DNA of 64,000 bases from Pseudomonas brassicacearum. GTDB taxonomy: Bacteria > Pseudomonadota > Gammaproteobacteria > Pseudomonadales > Pseudomonadaceae. Both the position numbers and the translations under genes were made by a program. The notes beneath the pieces are model-generated. The model saw only the letters and a list, made by a program, of their open reading frames with translations, made no database searches and was not told the origin of the DNA. Each line of letters opens with the position of its first letter. The first letter of the stretch is position 1. The stretch is from positions 124,001 to 188,000 of the forward strand of contig NZ_MOBJ01000005.1 in NCBI RefSeq assembly GCF_003732225.1, read 5' to 3'. Below are positions 36,924-46,805 of the stretch, piece after piece.

Positions 36924-37640
36924 TCAGGACTGAGGTAAACCGCGTTCCAGCCAGAGGCGGCTGGCCAGTGTCACCAGACCGTCGAGCAGCAATGCCAGCA
37001 GGGCGGTGCAGGCTGCGCCGAGTATCAGTTGCGGCTGATTGTTCAAGGCAATGCCGGGGAAAATCAGGCTGCCCAGGCTATTGGCGCCGATCAGGAATGC
37101 CAGCGGTGCGGTGCCGACATTGATCGCCAACGCCACGCGTACGCCGCCGATGATGATCGGCACGGCGTTCGGCAGTTCGACCCGCCAGAGCACCTGACTC
37201 GGGGTCATGCCGATGCCGACGGCCGCTTCCTTGAGTGAACCCTGAACGTTTTTCAGGCCTTCGTAGGTGTTGCGCACGATGGGCAACAGGGACGCGAGGA
37301 ATAGCGCGAAGATCGCAGGGCCGCTGCCGATCCCGAGAATTCCCAGGGCAATGGCCAGTACGGCGAGTGGCGGGACAGTGTTGCCGATGTTGAAGAGCTG
37401 CATGAAGCGTTCGGCGCGTCCGACCATGGTCGGGCGGCTGAGGAAGATACCGGCGGGGATGCCCACAACGAGGGCGGCCAGCATGGAAGCGAGGACTAGA
37501 ATCAGATGAGCTTGCAGGTAAAACAACAAATCGTCGCGGTACAGTTCGATCGTGTTGATGCCGATCCAGTGGATCAGCAGGGCCAGAAGGGCGACGACAA
37601 CCGCTCCTCCTGTCAGCCCTTTGCCATAGCGAATAGCCAC
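36924..37640 (-). CDS. opuCD: Osmoprotectant ABC permease (OpuCD-like)
   Basis: A 238-residue inner-membrane permease, first gene of the four-gene opuC-type operon. About six hydrophobic segments and the EAAVGIGMTPSQVLWRVELPNAVP loop are visible, closely parallel to the other permease. The start is GTG at 37640 preceded by AAAGGAGTCC. The operon promoter must lie in 37641-37900. Confidence 0.87.
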   Translation of the reverse strand: MAIRYGKGLTGGAVVVALLALLIHWIGINTIELYRDDLLFYLQAHLILVLASMLAALVVGIPAGIFLSRPTMVGRAERFMQLFNIGNTVPPLAVLAIALGILGIGSGPAIFALFLASLLPIVRNTYEGLKNVQGSLKEAAVGIGMTPSQVLWRVELPNAVPIIIGGVRVALAINVGTAPLAFLIGANSLGSLIFPGIALNNQPQLILGAACTALLALLLDGLVTLASRLWLERGLPQS

Positions 37641-37905
37641 AGGCGGACTCCTTTATTTCAGTCGGCGAACAGAACTTCGTGTGGCAACGCCATACTTGGC
37701 TGCCGAAGAAACTGTTCGCGAATAGCAGCTCGTTCAATGCCGGCAAAGCGGCATGAGATCGAGCCATAAGCGCAGCCTCGTCAGGCTGACTTGCTGATAT
37801 TTCAGCCCCTGACGACAGGTCGTAACAGGGGAGTGGACGCCTCCACGGTTTAAAAGGTTCCCACGTTAGACACTATTTAGCCACCCCGGCCGCCTCACCT
37901 CTCGT

Positions 37906-38052
37906 CGTAGCAGCTGTCGAGCCTGCGAGGCTGCGTTCGGCGGCGTAGCCGTCGTAAAACCGGGCTCTGCGGTGTGTCAGGTTGACTGCGGTTGGCGATT
38001 CTACGACGGCTTCGCCGCCGAACGCAGCCTCGCAGGCTCGGCAGCTGCTACA
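37906..38052. repeat. REP-like long inverted repeat between opuC operon and prfC
   Basis: GTAGCAGCTGTCGAGCCTGC on the left mirrors GCAGGCTCGGCAGCTGCTAC on the right, with inner arms TGCGTTCGGCGGCGTAGCCG and its inverse. It is a diverged copy of the element at 10524. The 490-base gap (37641-38130) holds this repeat, the opuCD promoter region and the short prfC leader. Confidence 0.8.
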
Positions 38053-38130
38053 GGGCGAACGGTGGTCTGTAGATGTCGTTTTGAGCTATACTCGCCGCCC
38101 TTTTTTGAATCACCTGCCAGGCGATTTCCC

Positions 38131-39714
38131 ATGACCAAACAGGCCGCCGAAGTCGCGAAACGCCGCACTTTCGCCATTATTTCCCACCCCGATGCGGGTA
38201 AGACCACCATCACCGAGAAGCTCTTGCTGATGGGCAAGGCGATTGCGATTGCCGGTACGGTGAAGTCTCGCAAATCCGACCGCCATGCCACCTCCGACTG
38301 GATGGAAATGGAAAAGCAGCGTGGTATTTCCATTACCACGTCGGTCATGCAGTTCCCGTATCGCGATCACATGATCAACCTGCTCGACACCCCGGGCCAC
38401 GAAGACTTCTCCGAAGACACCTACCGCACCCTGACGGCGGTCGACTCGGCATTGATGGTTCTCGACGGCGGTAAGGGCGTAGAGCCACGGACCATCGCCC
38501 TGATGGACGTTTGCCGTCTGCGTGACACGCCGATCGTCAGCTTCATCAACAAACTCGACCGCGACATTCGCGACCCGATCGAACTGCTCGACGAAATCGA
38601 AGCCGTCCTGAAGATCAAGGCTGCGCCGATCACCTGGCCGATCGGTTGCTACCGCGATTTCAAAGGCGTCTATCACCTCGCCGACGACTACATCATTGTG
38701 TACACCGCAGGCCACGGCCACGAGCGTACCGAGGTGAAAATCATCGAGAAGCTCGATTCCGATGAAGCCCGCGCCCACTTGGGTGACGAGTACCACCGCT
38801 TCGTCGAACAGCTGGAACTGGTGCAGGGCGCCTGCCACGAATTCAATCAGCAAGAGTTCATGGACGGCCAACTGACCCCGGTGTTCTTCGGTACCGCATT
38901 GGGCAACTTCGGGGTCGATCACGTGCTCGACGCTGTGGTCAACTGGGCGCCGAAGCCGCTGGCCCGTGTCGCCAACGAGCGTACCGTGGAGCCGGTGGAA
39001 GAGAAGTTCGCCGGTTTCGTGTTCAAGATCCAGGCGAACATGGACCCTAAACACCGCGACCGCATTGCCTTCATGCGTATCTGCTCCGGCAAGTATGAGA
39101 AAGGCATGAAGATGCGCCACGTGCGCACCGGCAAGGACGTACGGATCGGCGATGCGCTGACCTTCTTCTCCTCTGAGCGTGAGCAACTGGAAGAAGCGTT
39201 TGCCGGCGACATCATCGGTCTGCACAACCACGGCACCATCCAGATCGGCGACACCTTCACCGAAGGCGAAACCCTGGGCTTCACCGGTATCCCGCACTTC
39301 GCCCCGGAACTGTTCCGCCGCGTACGCCTGAAGGATCCGCTGAAATCCAAGCAACTTCGCCAGGGCTTGCAGCAGCTGGCCGAAGAGGGCGCGACCCAGG
39401 TGTTCTTCCCGGAACGCAGCAACGACATCATCCTCGGCGCCGTCGGTGTGCTGCAGTTCGATGTGGTCGCCAGCCGCCTGAAAGAGGAATACAAGGTTGA
39501 ATGCGCCTACGAGCCGATCACGGTCTATTCCGCGCGCTGGATCGATTGCAGCGATAAGAAGAAGCTCGAAGAGTTCAGCGTCAAGGCTGTGGAAAACCTT
39601 GCGATTGACGGCGGTGGTCACCTGACCTACCTGGCCCCGACCCGAGTCAATCTGGCGCTGATGGAAGAACGCTGGCCGGACGTGAAATTCCGTGCGACGC
39701 GTGAGCATCACTAA
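38131..39714 (+). CDS. prfC: Peptide chain release factor 3
   Basis: A 527-residue translational GTPase that recycles RF1/RF2 from the ribosome after termination. G1 SHPDAGKTT (18-26), G2 GISITTS, G3 DTPGHEDF and G4 NKLDRD are intact, followed by domains II and III of normal length. I use the ATG at 38131 ([19 protein letters not shown]), which matches the family; the upstream open frame runs through a REP element. It stands alone with its own terminator. Confidence 0.96.
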   Translation: MTKQAAEVAKRRTFAIISHPDAGKTTITEKLLLMGKAIAIAGTVKSRKSDRHATSDWMEMEKQRGISITTSVMQFPYRDHMINLLDTPGHEDFSEDTYRTLTAVDSALMVLDGGKGVEPRTIALMDVCRLRDTPIVSFINKLDRDIRDPIELLDEIEAVLKIKAAPITWPIGCYRDFKGVYHLADDYIIVYTAGHGHERTEVKIIEKLDSDEARAHLGDEYHRFVEQLELVQGACHEFNQQEFMDGQLTPVFFGTALGNFGVDHVLDAVVNWAPKPLARVANERTVEPVEEKFAGFVFKIQANMDPKHRDRIAFMRICSGKYEKGMKMRHVRTGKDVRIGDALTFFSSEREQLEEAFAGDIIGLHNHGTIQIGDTFTEGETLGFTGIPHFAPELFRRVRLKDPLKSKQLRQGLQQLAEEGATQVFFPERSNDIILGAVGVLQFDVVASRLKEEYKVECAYEPITVYSARWIDCSDKKKLEEFSVKAVENLAIDGGGHLTYLAPTRVNLALMEERWPDVKFRATREHH

Positions 39715-39733
39715 GCGCTGAGTTGAAATACTG

Positions 39734-39765
39734 AAAACCCTGTTGCGAAAGTTGCGGGGTTTTTT
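39734..39765 (+). terminator. Terminator of prfC
   Basis: AAAACCC and GGGTTTTTT form the base of a stem enclosing an inner TTGC/GTTGC-rich loop, ending in six T, about 20 bases after the prfC stop. Confidence 0.75.
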
Positions 39766-39816
39766 GTGCCTGACGTAATTAACAGCGCGGGCTTGTTACA
39801 GAAAACCAGTTGGCAG

Positions 39817-40182
39817 TCATCGCTGAGGGAGAGGTGTTCCCTGATGGAAAACCATCTGCCAATGCTCGCCCTGCCTGCGCCAGATCGAACTGCGCAAGCT
39901 GTTGGTGGGGCAGTGCTGGCCAATGGAGGGAGTGTGACAGTGATAGGTCACCAATACGGTGTATTCAGATAATTGTTTGGCTGCGAATTCGCTGATAGTG
40001 CGCCGGGTGAACGCCTCATGAGGCAACTGCTCGACCACTTCGGCCTTGTTCCAGATGCTGCCACTGGCGCCGAACTCGATGAAGTCGTCGGCGAGCAGGC
40101 GTGAGATTTCTTCTGCATCGCGTCGGGTTGCCTGCGACTGGAGGCGTTGTTCGAGTTTCAGCAGTGTCTGCGATAGTTCCAT
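39817..40182 (-). CDS. DUF4440 / NTF2-like small protein
   Basis: A 121-residue single-domain protein of the SnoaL/DUF4440 type: an N-terminal helix (LEQRLQSQATRRDAEEISRLLADDFIEFGASG) followed by beta strands (EYTVLVTYHC, HWQMVFHQGTPL). These cone-shaped folds bind small molecules or act as weak enzymes; no function can be assigned. No signal peptide. It converges with prfC and has no clear operon partner. Confidence 0.85.
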   Translation of the reverse strand: MELSQTLLKLEQRLQSQATRRDAEEISRLLADDFIEFGASGSIWNKAEVVEQLPHEAFTRRTISEFAAKQLSEYTVLVTYHCHTPSIGQHCPTNSLRSSIWRRQGEHWQMVFHQGTPLPQR

Positions 40183-40232
40183 GGCAATGGCCTTCGTCTG
40201 AGTCGTACGGTCTCACCTTAGCGTACGGTGGA

Positions 40233-40388
40233 TCAGCCAATGCCGATTTCTTCTTTGAACTGTTCCCAAAAACCTTTCAAACGCTCATGGCGATTTTTGT
40301 GCTGGGCCAGGCCATATCCGTCAACATCTGCGACGCGAGGGAGCGAAGCAGCGAGTTGTTGTAGCGGCGCGGAAGTAATAGTGGTCAT
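40233..40388 (-). CDS. Possible small protein, 51 residues
   Basis: The frame beginning MTTITSAPLQQLAAS and ending FWEQFKEEIGIG reads like a real small helical protein, but I know no family and the ribosome site before 40388 is weak. An alternative ATG at 40430 adds 14 residues and follows a G-rich sequence locked in a hairpin (40436-40461). Either start is possible. Confidence 0.4.
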   Translation of the reverse strand: MTTITSAPLQQLAASLPRVADVDGYGLAQHKNRHERLKGFWEQFKEEIGIG

Positions 40389-40560
40389 CGTAAGTTCGTT
40401 TAAAAAAATGGGGCTTACTGTGGAAGGCATAGTTCGATCCCCCCGCTCCTGCGGGGGGATTAAAAAGGCTCGCAAGAACCAAAATTTCTGACACTTCGCG
40501 CGTTGATCCTGGAACCGCTTCGCCATCGTGCCAGAGCGAGCCTTTTCGCCAAAAAACAAG

Positions 40561-40641
40561 ATCAAAAGATCGCAGCGTTCCGCAGCTCCTACGAAGCGCG
40601 CGTACACCCGTAGGAGCTGCGGCACGCTGCGATCTTTTGAT
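40561..40641. repeat. REP-like inverted pair, GATCGCAGC family
   Basis: ATCAAAAGATCGCAGCGTTC on the left and the inverse ending GCTGCGATCTTTTGAT on the right flank two copies of the GCAGCTCCTACG unit. The whole 81-base element is almost perfectly symmetrical. The gap 40389-40839 otherwise shows no supported gene. Confidence 0.85.
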
Positions 40642-40839
40642 TTTCATTCCAGCAGAAATAGCTTTTTGGCCTAACCATTATTCCAAACCTGTCTTTTGGC
40701 AAAAGGCAATTGGCGACCATCGTTAGTGTCCTATCTGGTCAATCCCGTCTATCCAGACTAGATTTCAGACAGCGCTGCGGTCGTTGGAACTACGATCCGC
40801 AGCTATCCGTGATTCACCTACGAAAGGATGGAATCAGCT

Positions 40840-41064
40840 ATGAGCATTTTTCAACGCATGGTTTTACTGATCAAAGTGCTGGTGTTGCTGTCGGTGGGCA
40901 CTTCGGCAGCGTGGGCGAGCAGCGGCGCGGTGCAGGACCAGGGTTTTTGGGCCGCAAAAAGTGTGCAGGGCAGTAGTTTGATGGTTGCCACTGGTGATCA
41001 GGGTGACAGTAAAGGCGATGAGGACCCGTCCTCCGACGATTCCGAAGACGATACCCAGGGTTAA
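40840..41064 (+). CDS. Small exported acidic protein
   Basis: A 74-residue product with a signal peptide (MSIFQRMVLLIKVLVLLSVGTSAAWA) and a mature part ending in a very acidic tail (GDSKGDEDPSSDDSEDDTQG). No family is recognised. ATG 40840 is preceded by AAAGGA at 11-base spacing; an ATG four codons earlier lacks one. Two terminators follow. Confidence 0.6.
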   Translation: MSIFQRMVLLIKVLVLLSVGTSAAWASSGAVQDQGFWAAKSVQGSSLMVATGDQGDSKGDEDPSSDDSEDDTQG

Positions 41065-41081
41065 GGATTCAGACAAAAGAA

Positions 41082-41127
41082 AACCCCTCTTTCCGGACTG
41101 ATGCGCAATCGGAGAAGGAGGGGTTTG
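41082..41127 (+). terminator. Terminator after the small acidic protein gene
   Basis: Arms AAAACCCCTC and GAGGGGTTT with inner TCCG/CGGA pairing form a stem starting 18 bases after the stop. Bulges occur in the middle. Confidence 0.6.
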
Positions 41128-41138
41128 GTTAACACATT

Positions 41139-41165
41139 GAAAGCGCCCCGAGAGGGCGCTTTTTC
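41139..41165. terminator. Terminator between small gene and dppF
   Basis: AAAGCGCCC-CGAGA-GGGCGCTTTTT is a compact, nearly ideal terminator on the plus strand, ten bases before the dppF stop on the opposite strand; its A-rich left side lets it work for dppF too. Confidence 0.8.
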
Positions 41166-41174
41166 ATGCCCGGC

Positions 41175-42146
41175 TTAGACGACGAATTGCTCGGCGTAAT
41201 GGCAGGCCACCTGGCGGCTGTCGAGTTGGCGCAGGGCCGGCTCTTCTTTGCTGCACCGTTCAGTGGCGTACGGGCAGCGCTTGTGGAAAGCGCAACCGGA
41301 CGGCGGGTTCAGCGGGTTTGGCAGTTCGCCGACGATCTTGATTTTCGGCTTGGTCGGATCCGGGTGGATCGTCGGTGTGGCCGACAGCAGGGCCTGGGTG
41401 TACGGGTGCAGAGGACGGGTGTAGATGTCTTCTTTCGGGCCCATTTCCACCGGACGGCCGAGGTACATCACCAACACTTGGTCGGCGACGTGACGCACCA
41501 CCGCCAGGTTGTGGGAGATGAACACGTAGGCGGTGTTGAACTCTTGTTGAAGATCCATGAACAGGTTCAGAACCTGAGCCTGGATCGACACGTCCAGCGC
41601 CGAGGTCGGTTCGTCCGCGACCAGCACTTTGGGTTGTAGCATCATGGCGCGTGCCAGGGCGATCCGCTGGCGCTGACCGCCCGAGAACATGTGCGGATAA
41701 CGCTGATAGTGCTCAGGACGCAAGCCGACCTGCTTCATCATCGCCTGGACTTTTTCACGGCGTTCGGCCGCGGAAAGCTTGGTGTTGATCAATAATGGCT
41801 CTGCAAGCTGATCGCCGATTTTCTGCCGTGGGTTCAGCGAGGCGTAAGGGCTCTGAAAGACCATCTGCACATCTTTGCGCAGTTGTTTGCGTTCGGCCTT
41901 GTTGGCACCGGTCACTTCTTGCCCGGCGATTTTCAACGAGCCCGAAGACGGCTCTTCGATCAACGTCAGGGCACGGGCCAGGGTCGACTTGCCGCAACCG
42001 GACTCGCCTACAACAGCGAGGGTCTTGCCGGCTTCGAGTTCGAACGACACGCCATTGAGTGCGCGTACCAGCGCGGTGCCTTTGAACAGGCCGCGGGAGA
42101 CTTCATAGTGACGGGTGAGGTCACGGGCGGTGAGAACGACGGCCAT
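41175..42146 (-). CDS. dppF: Dipeptide ABC transporter ATPase DppF
   Basis: A 323-residue ATPase, one of the two nucleotide-binding subunits of the dipeptide importer. Walker A GESGCGKST, signature FSGGQRQRIALARAMM, Walker B VLVADEPTSALD and the C-terminal oligopeptide-transporter extension with CAFHKRCPYATERC are present; that Cys-rich tail is usual in Dpp/Opp ATPases. Its ATG overlaps the dppD stop (TAATG). Last gene of the dpp operon. Confidence 0.94.
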   Translation of the reverse strand: MAVVLTARDLTRHYEVSRGLFKGTALVRALNGVSFELEAGKTLAVVGESGCGKSTLARALTLIEEPSSGSLKIAGQEVTGANKAERKQLRKDVQMVFQSPYASLNPRQKIGDQLAEPLLINTKLSAAERREKVQAMMKQVGLRPEHYQRYPHMFSGGQRQRIALARAMMLQPKVLVADEPTSALDVSIQAQVLNLFMDLQQEFNTAYVFISHNLAVVRHVADQVLVMYLGRPVEMGPKEDIYTRPLHPYTQALLSATPTIHPDPTKPKIKIVGELPNPLNPPSGCAFHKRCPYATERCSKEEPALRQLDSRQVACHYAEQFVV

Positions 42147-43114
42147 TACGCCACCTCCTGATTCAAAGGATAGAAGCAGCGGGCGAGGCTGTTGCTTTTC
42201 GGGTCCAGGCCTGGACGTTGTTGACGGCAGCTGTCCTGCACGTACGGGCAGCGCGGCGACAGCAGGCAGCCTTGCGGACGGTCATAACGGCCGGGAACGA
42301 TGCCCGGCAGCGTGGCCAGGCGCGAGGAACCCAGGCTGTGCTCGGGAATTGCCTTGAGCAGCGCTTCGCTGTACGGGTGCGCCGGGATGTCGAATAACTG
42401 CGGCACCTGACCGACTTCTACTGCTTGGCCGGCGTACATCACGCACACGCGCTGAGCGGTTTCGGCCACCACGGCGAGGTCGTGAGTGATCAGCACCAGA
42501 CCCATGTTCTGCTCTTTTTGCAGCGCCAGCAGCAGGTCCATGATCTGCGCCTGAATCGTCACGTCCAACGCGGTGGTCGGTTCGTCGGCGATCAGCAGTT
42601 TCGGTTCGCCGGCAATCGCCATGGCAATCGCCACGCGTTGGCTCATACCGCCGGACAGTTGATGCGGGTAGGCATCCATACGGCTTGCGGCGCCCGGGAT
42701 TTCGACTTTTTCCAGCAGCTCGATAGCGCGCTTACGGGCGGCCTTGCTGGACATTTTCAGGTGCAGACGTAGCACTTCTTCGATCTGGAAACCGACGGTA
42801 TAGCTCGGGTTCAGTGCGGTCATAGGGTCCTGGAAGACCATGGCCAGGTCTTTGCCGACGATTTGCCGACGCTGACGGTTGCTGAGCTTGAGCATGTTCT
42901 TGCCGTCGAAATTCAGGGCGTCAGCGGTGACGATCCCTGGATGTTCGATCAGGCCCATCAGCGCCATCATGGTCACGGACTTGCCGGACCCTGACTCGCC
43001 AACGATGGCCAGGACTTCGCCTTTGTCCACGGAAATGTCGAGGCCATCGACCACCGGAACGGCGTTCTTGTCGCCGAAGCGAACGTTGAGATTCTTGATT
43101 TCTAACAGTGACAT
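42146..43114 (-). CDS. dppD: Dipeptide ABC transporter ATPase DppD
   Basis: A 322-residue ATPase paired with DppF. Walker [10 protein letters not shown], signature [16 protein letters not shown], Walker [14 protein letters not shown] and the C-terminal [14 protein letters not shown] extension are intact. The ATG at 43114 ([11 protein letters not shown]) follows GAGGAGATTCAA; the upstream 15 codons overlap the dppC stop and are not used. It lies between dppC and dppF with minimal gaps. Confidence 0.94.
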   Translation of the reverse strand: MSLLEIKNLNVRFGDKNAVPVVDGLDISVDKGEVLAIVGESGSGKSVTMMALMGLIEHPGIVTADALNFDGKNMLKLSNRQRRQIVGKDLAMVFQDPMTALNPSYTVGFQIEEVLRLHLKMSSKAARKRAIELLEKVEIPGAASRMDAYPHQLSGGMSQRVAIAMAIAGEPKLLIADEPTTALDVTIQAQIMDLLLALQKEQNMGLVLITHDLAVVAETAQRVCVMYAGQAVEVGQVPQLFDIPAHPYSEALLKAIPEHSLGSSRLATLPGIVPGRYDRPQGCLLSPRCPYVQDSCRQQRPGLDPKSNSLARCFYPLNQEVA

Positions 43115-43124
43115 TTGAATCTCC

Positions 43125-44036
43125 TCAGGCGGCGTTCTTGAGTTTCGGGTCCAGCGCATCGCGCAGGCCGTCGCCCATCAAGTTGATTGCCAGCACGCTG
43201 AGCAAAATGGTCAAGCCAGGCAGGCTGACGACCCACCAGGCGCGTTCGATGTAGTCGCGAGCCGAAGCCAGCATGGTGCCCCACTCCGGGGTTGGCGGTT
43301 GTACGCCAAGGCCGAGGAAGCCCAGTGCCGCGGCATCGAGAATCGCCGAGGAGAAGCTCAGGGTCGCCTGAACGATCAGTGGCGCCATGCAGTTGGGCAG
43401 CACAGTGACGAACATCAGACGTGGCAGACCGGCACCGGCCAGGCGTGCGGCGGTCACGTAGTCGCGGTTCAGTTCGCCCATCACCGCGGCGCGGGTCAGA
43501 CGAACATAGGACGGCAACGAAACCACGGCGATGGCGATAATGGTGTTGATCAGGCCAGGGCCGAGGATGGCGACGATCGCCACAGCCAGCAGCAGGGATG
43601 GCAGGGCCAGCATGATGTCCATCAGACGCATGATGGTCGGGCCCAGCAGGCGCGGGAAGAACCCGGCGAACAGACCCAGCAGGATCCCCGGAATCAGCGA
43701 CATGACCACCGACGACAGGCCGATCAACAAGGACAGGCGCGAACCGTGGATCAGACGCGACAGCAGGTCGCGACCCAGTTCATCGGTGCCGAGCAGGAAC
43801 TGCATCTGCCCATTTGCCAGCCAGGCTGGCGGGGTCAGCAGGAAGTCGCGGAACTGCTCGCTCGGGTTATGCGGAGCTACCCATGGGGCGAAAATCGCGC
43901 AAAAAATAACCAGCAGCATGAAGAACAGGCCGGCAACGGCACCCTTGTTCTTGGAGAAGGCTTGCCAGAACTCTTTGTACGGGGACGGGTAAAGCAGGCT
44001 TTGATCGACTGCTACGGTAGACGTTGGAGTACTCAT
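43125..44036 (-). CDS. dppC: Dipeptide ABC permease DppC
   Basis: A 303-residue inner-membrane permease. A cytosolic N-terminal stretch precedes the first helix ([20 protein letters not shown]); the motif [16 protein letters not shown] and the EAA-type loop [24 protein letters not shown] are typical of DppC/OppC. I prefer ATG 44036 (MSTPTSTV), 10 bases after the dppB stop; an in-frame ATG at 44084 would overlap the end of dppB. Confidence 0.9.
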   Translation of the reverse strand: MSTPTSTVAVDQSLLYPSPYKEFWQAFSKNKGAVAGLFFMLLVIFCAIFAPWVAPHNPSEQFRDFLLTPPAWLANGQMQFLLGTDELGRDLLSRLIHGSRLSLLIGLSSVVMSLIPGILLGLFAGFFPRLLGPTIMRLMDIMLALPSLLLAVAIVAILGPGLINTIIAIAVVSLPSYVRLTRAAVMGELNRDYVTAARLAGAGLPRLMFVTVLPNCMAPLIVQATLSFSSAILDAAALGFLGLGVQPPTPEWGTMLASARDYIERAWWVVSLPGLTILLSVLAINLMGDGLRDALDPKLKNAA

Positions 44037-44046
44037 TCGTAGGGTC

Positions 44047-45057
44047 TCAGCGCTGGTGACGGATGCGTGGGTTTGCGAAGCCATAAAGAATATCCACTAC
44101 AAAGTTGACCAGAATCACCAGGCAGGCGATTAACAGGATTCCGTTTTGCACCACTGGGTAGTCCCGGGCGCCAATGGCTTCGATCAGCCATTTGCCGATA
44201 CCGGGCCAGGAGAAGATGGTTTCGGTCAGAACCGCACCGGCCAGCAATGTGCCGACTTGCAAACCGACCACGGTCAGTACCGGGATCAAGGCGTTGCGCA
44301 GGCCGTGAACGAACACCACGCGCGACGGCGACAGGCCTTTGGCCCGGGCGGTGCGGATGTAGTCTTCACGCAGGACTTCGAGCATCGAGGAGCGGGTCAT
44401 CCGGGCGATCACCGCCAACGGGATGGTACCGAGCACGATGGCCGGAAGAATCAGGTGATGCAGGGCGTCGAAGAACGCGCCAGTGTCATTGGCCAGCAGG
44501 GTGTCGATGAGCATGAAGCCGGTTCTTGGCTCGATGTCGTAAAGCAGGTCGATCCGCCCGGACACCGGGGTCAAGCCCAGGGAGACCGAGAAGAACATGA
44601 TGAGGATCAGACCCCACCAGAAGATCGGCATCGAATACCCGGCAAGGGAGATGCCCATTACCCCATGGTCGAATAGGGACCCTCGCTTCAGCGCCGCGAT
44701 CACCCCGGCCAATAGCCCGAGAACGCCAGCGAACAGCAAGGCCGCCATGGACAGTTCCAGAGTTGCCGGGAACAGCGAGGTGAACTCGGTCCATACGCTT
44801 TCACGGGTACGCAGGGATTCACCCAGGTCACCGTGGGCCAGTTTGCCGATGTAGTCCAGATACTGGGCGTACAGCGGTTTGTTCAGACCAAGGCGTTCCA
44901 TTGCCTGAGCATGCATTTCGGGATCCACCCGACGTTCGCCCATCATTACTTCCACGGGGTCGCCGGGAATCATGCGAATCAATGCGAAAGTCAGCAGGGT
45001 GATGCCGAAGAACGTGGGGATCAATAATCCCAATCGGCGGGCAATAAAACTAAACAT
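44047..45057 (-). CDS. dppB: Dipeptide ABC permease DppB
   Basis: A 336-residue permease with six hydrophobic segments, starting MFSFIARRLGLLIPTFFGIT, as DppB proteins do. The coupling loop DYIRTARAKGLSPSRVVFVHGLRNA is complete. It forms a heterodimer with DppC. The gene lies 74 bases downstream of a dppA gene, with a hairpin between that may lower permease expression relative to the binding protein. Confidence 0.93.
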   Translation of the reverse strand: MFSFIARRLGLLIPTFFGITLLTFALIRMIPGDPVEVMMGERRVDPEMHAQAMERLGLNKPLYAQYLDYIGKLAHGDLGESLRTRESVWTEFTSLFPATLELSMAALLFAGVLGLLAGVIAALKRGSLFDHGVMGISLAGYSMPIFWWGLILIMFFSVSLGLTPVSGRIDLLYDIEPRTGFMLIDTLLANDTGAFFDALHHLILPAIVLGTIPLAVIARMTRSSMLEVLREDYIRTARAKGLSPSRVVFVHGLRNALIPVLTVVGLQVGTLLAGAVLTETIFSWPGIGKWLIEAIGARDYPVVQNGILLIACLVILVNFVVDILYGFANPRIRHQR

Positions 45058-45085
45058 CTTCTGGTGTACCTCATCAGCCGGTTAG

Positions 45086-45124
45086 GCGTTCCCGGCAGCG
45101 TTGGGGTCAACGTTGCCGGGCGTT
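45086..45124 (-). other. Hairpin between dppA and dppB
   Basis: On the minus strand CCCGGCAACGTT and AACGCTGCCGGG pair with one internal mismatch, extended by AACG/CGTT-like arms. Such hairpins protect upstream binding-protein mRNA and limit read-through; no T run follows. Confidence 0.55.
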
Positions 45125-45131
45125 TTCTTAT

Positions 45132-46727
45132 CTACTTCACCTGGGTGGTGGCGAAGTTATTAGTGGTAAGGGGGCTAATGTGGTAGCCCTCTACGTTGTT
45201 GCGCATTGCGGTGAACATGCGGGTGTGGGCCATGCTGATCCATGGCTGGTCCTGATTGAAAATCAGTTGGGCCTGTTCATAGAGCGCTGTGCGTTCGGCA
45301 GGGTTTACTTTAGCTCGGGCTTCATCGATTAGCGTCTGAAACTTCTCATTGCACCAGCGGGCGTAGTTTTCGCCGTTCTTCGCTGCTTCGCAACTGAGGT
45401 TAGGCGTCAGGAAGTTATCCGGGTCGCCGTTGTCGCCCGCCCATCCGGCAGAAACCATGTCGTGCTCGCCGTTTTTGGCGCGCTTGAGCATTTCGCCCCA
45501 TTCCATGACGCGAATGTCGAGCTTGATCCCGACCTTGGCCAGGTCCGCTTGCATCATCTGTGCGCCGAGCATCGGGTTCGGGTTGGTCGGGCCGCCACCG
45601 TTACGGGTGAACAGGGTCAGCACAGTACCGTCCGGCACGCCCGCTTCCTTGAGCAGGGCACGGGCCTTGTCGAGGTCACGGGGTGGGTTTTTCAGGTCGT
45701 GGTTGTAGCCCAGCAGCGTCGGCGGGTACGGGTTGACCGCCACCGTGGCGTTATTTTTACCGAACAGCGCGTTGACGTAGGCTGCCTTGTCGAAAGCGAT
45801 GTTGATCGCCTTACGGACCCGCACGTCGCTCATGTATTTATGCTGGGTGTTCATGGCGATGTAGGAGACGGTCATCGCGTCCATTTCATCGACGTTCAGG
45901 TTGGTGTCTTTCTTGATGCTCGGGATGTCATCCGGTTTCGGATACAGCGCGACCTGACACTCGTTGGCCTTGAGCTTTTGCAGGCGCACGTTGTTGTCGG
46001 TGGCGATGGCCAGGATCAGCGCGTCAGCCGGTGGTTTGCCGCGGAAGTACTCCGGGTTGGCCTTGAAGCGGACCTGAGCGTCCTTGGCGTAACGCTGGAA
46101 GATGAACGGGCCGGTGCCGACCGGTTTGCTGTTCAGGTCGCCGGTCTTGTCGGCCTTGAGCAGTTGGTCAGCGTACTCGGCGGAGTAGATCGAGGCGAAC
46201 GCCATGGCGATGTCGGCCAGGAACGGCGCTTCGCGGCGGGTCAAGGTGAACGTGACGGTGTTGTCGTCGACTTTATCAACGCTTTTGAGCAGTTCCTTGA
46301 AGCCCATGCTTTCAAAGTACGGGAAGCCCACGCTCGACTTGGTGTGCCACGGGTGTTTCGGGTCCAGCTGACGCTGGAAACTCCAGACCACGTCGTCGGC
46401 ATTCAGGTCGCGGGTCGGCTTGAAGTAATCGGTGGTGTGAAACTTGACGCCTTTGCGCAGGTGGAACGTGTAGGTCAGACCGTCCTCGCTGATGTCCCAG
46501 GAATCGGCCAGTGCCGGAACCACCTCAGTGGTACCGGGCTTGAAGTCCGCCAGACGATTGAAGATGGTTTCGGACACCGCATCGCCTGTGACTGCAGTCG
46601 TGTACTGGACCATATCGAAGCCTTCCGGGCTGGCTTCGGTACAGACCACCAAGGGTTTGGCCGAGGCGCCGATAGCGACACTCAGCAGCGCGGCGGCGAT
46701 GGCCGCACGTAGGGGAAGCATTTTCAT
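45132..46727 (-). CDS. dppA: Dipeptide-binding periplasmic protein, DppA type (adjacent to dppB)
   Basis: A 531-residue SBP family 5 protein with signal peptide (cleavage near IGASA-KP). Family features: VVCTEASPEGFD with Cys paired to the Cys in ANECQVAL, YTFHLRKGVKFH, and NGDPDNFLTPNLSC in the ligand pocket. It is the binding protein nearest the permease genes, corresponding by position to dppA4 of the P. aeruginosa cluster (my memory). It is more diverged than the other three. ATG 46727 follows AGAGGG. Confidence 0.9.
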   Translation of the reverse strand: MKMLPLRAAIAAALLSVAIGASAKPLVVCTEASPEGFDMVQYTTAVTGDAVSETIFNRLADFKPGTTEVVPALADSWDISEDGLTYTFHLRKGVKFHTTDYFKPTRDLNADDVVWSFQRQLDPKHPWHTKSSVGFPYFESMGFKELLKSVDKVDDNTVTFTLTRREAPFLADIAMAFASIYSAEYADQLLKADKTGDLNSKPVGTGPFIFQRYAKDAQVRFKANPEYFRGKPPADALILAIATDNNVRLQKLKANECQVALYPKPDDIPSIKKDTNLNVDEMDAMTVSYIAMNTQHKYMSDVRVRKAINIAFDKAAYVNALFGKNNATVAVNPYPPTLLGYNHDLKNPPRDLDKARALLKEAGVPDGTVLTLFTRNGGGPTNPNPMLGAQMMQADLAKVGIKLDIRVMEWGEMLKRAKNGEHDMVSAGWAGDNGDPDNFLTPNLSCEAAKNGENYARWCNEKFQTLIDEARAKVNPAERTALYEQAQLIFNQDQPWISMAHTRMFTAMRNNVEGYHISPLTTNNFATTQVK

Positions 46728-46756
46728 CAAGAGCCCTCTGCAATCGGTTGAACAGG

Positions 46757-46796
46757 AAAAAACCAGACGGCCAACTCGTCATGAGTCAGCCGTTTG
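46757..46796 (-). terminator. Terminator of opdP
   Basis: On the minus strand ACGGCTGACTC and GAGTTGGCCGT form a stem with one mismatch, followed by CTGG and six T. It lies just after the porin stop and before the next dppA start. Confidence 0.75.
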
Positions 46797-46805
46797 GCAG
46801 CGTTT

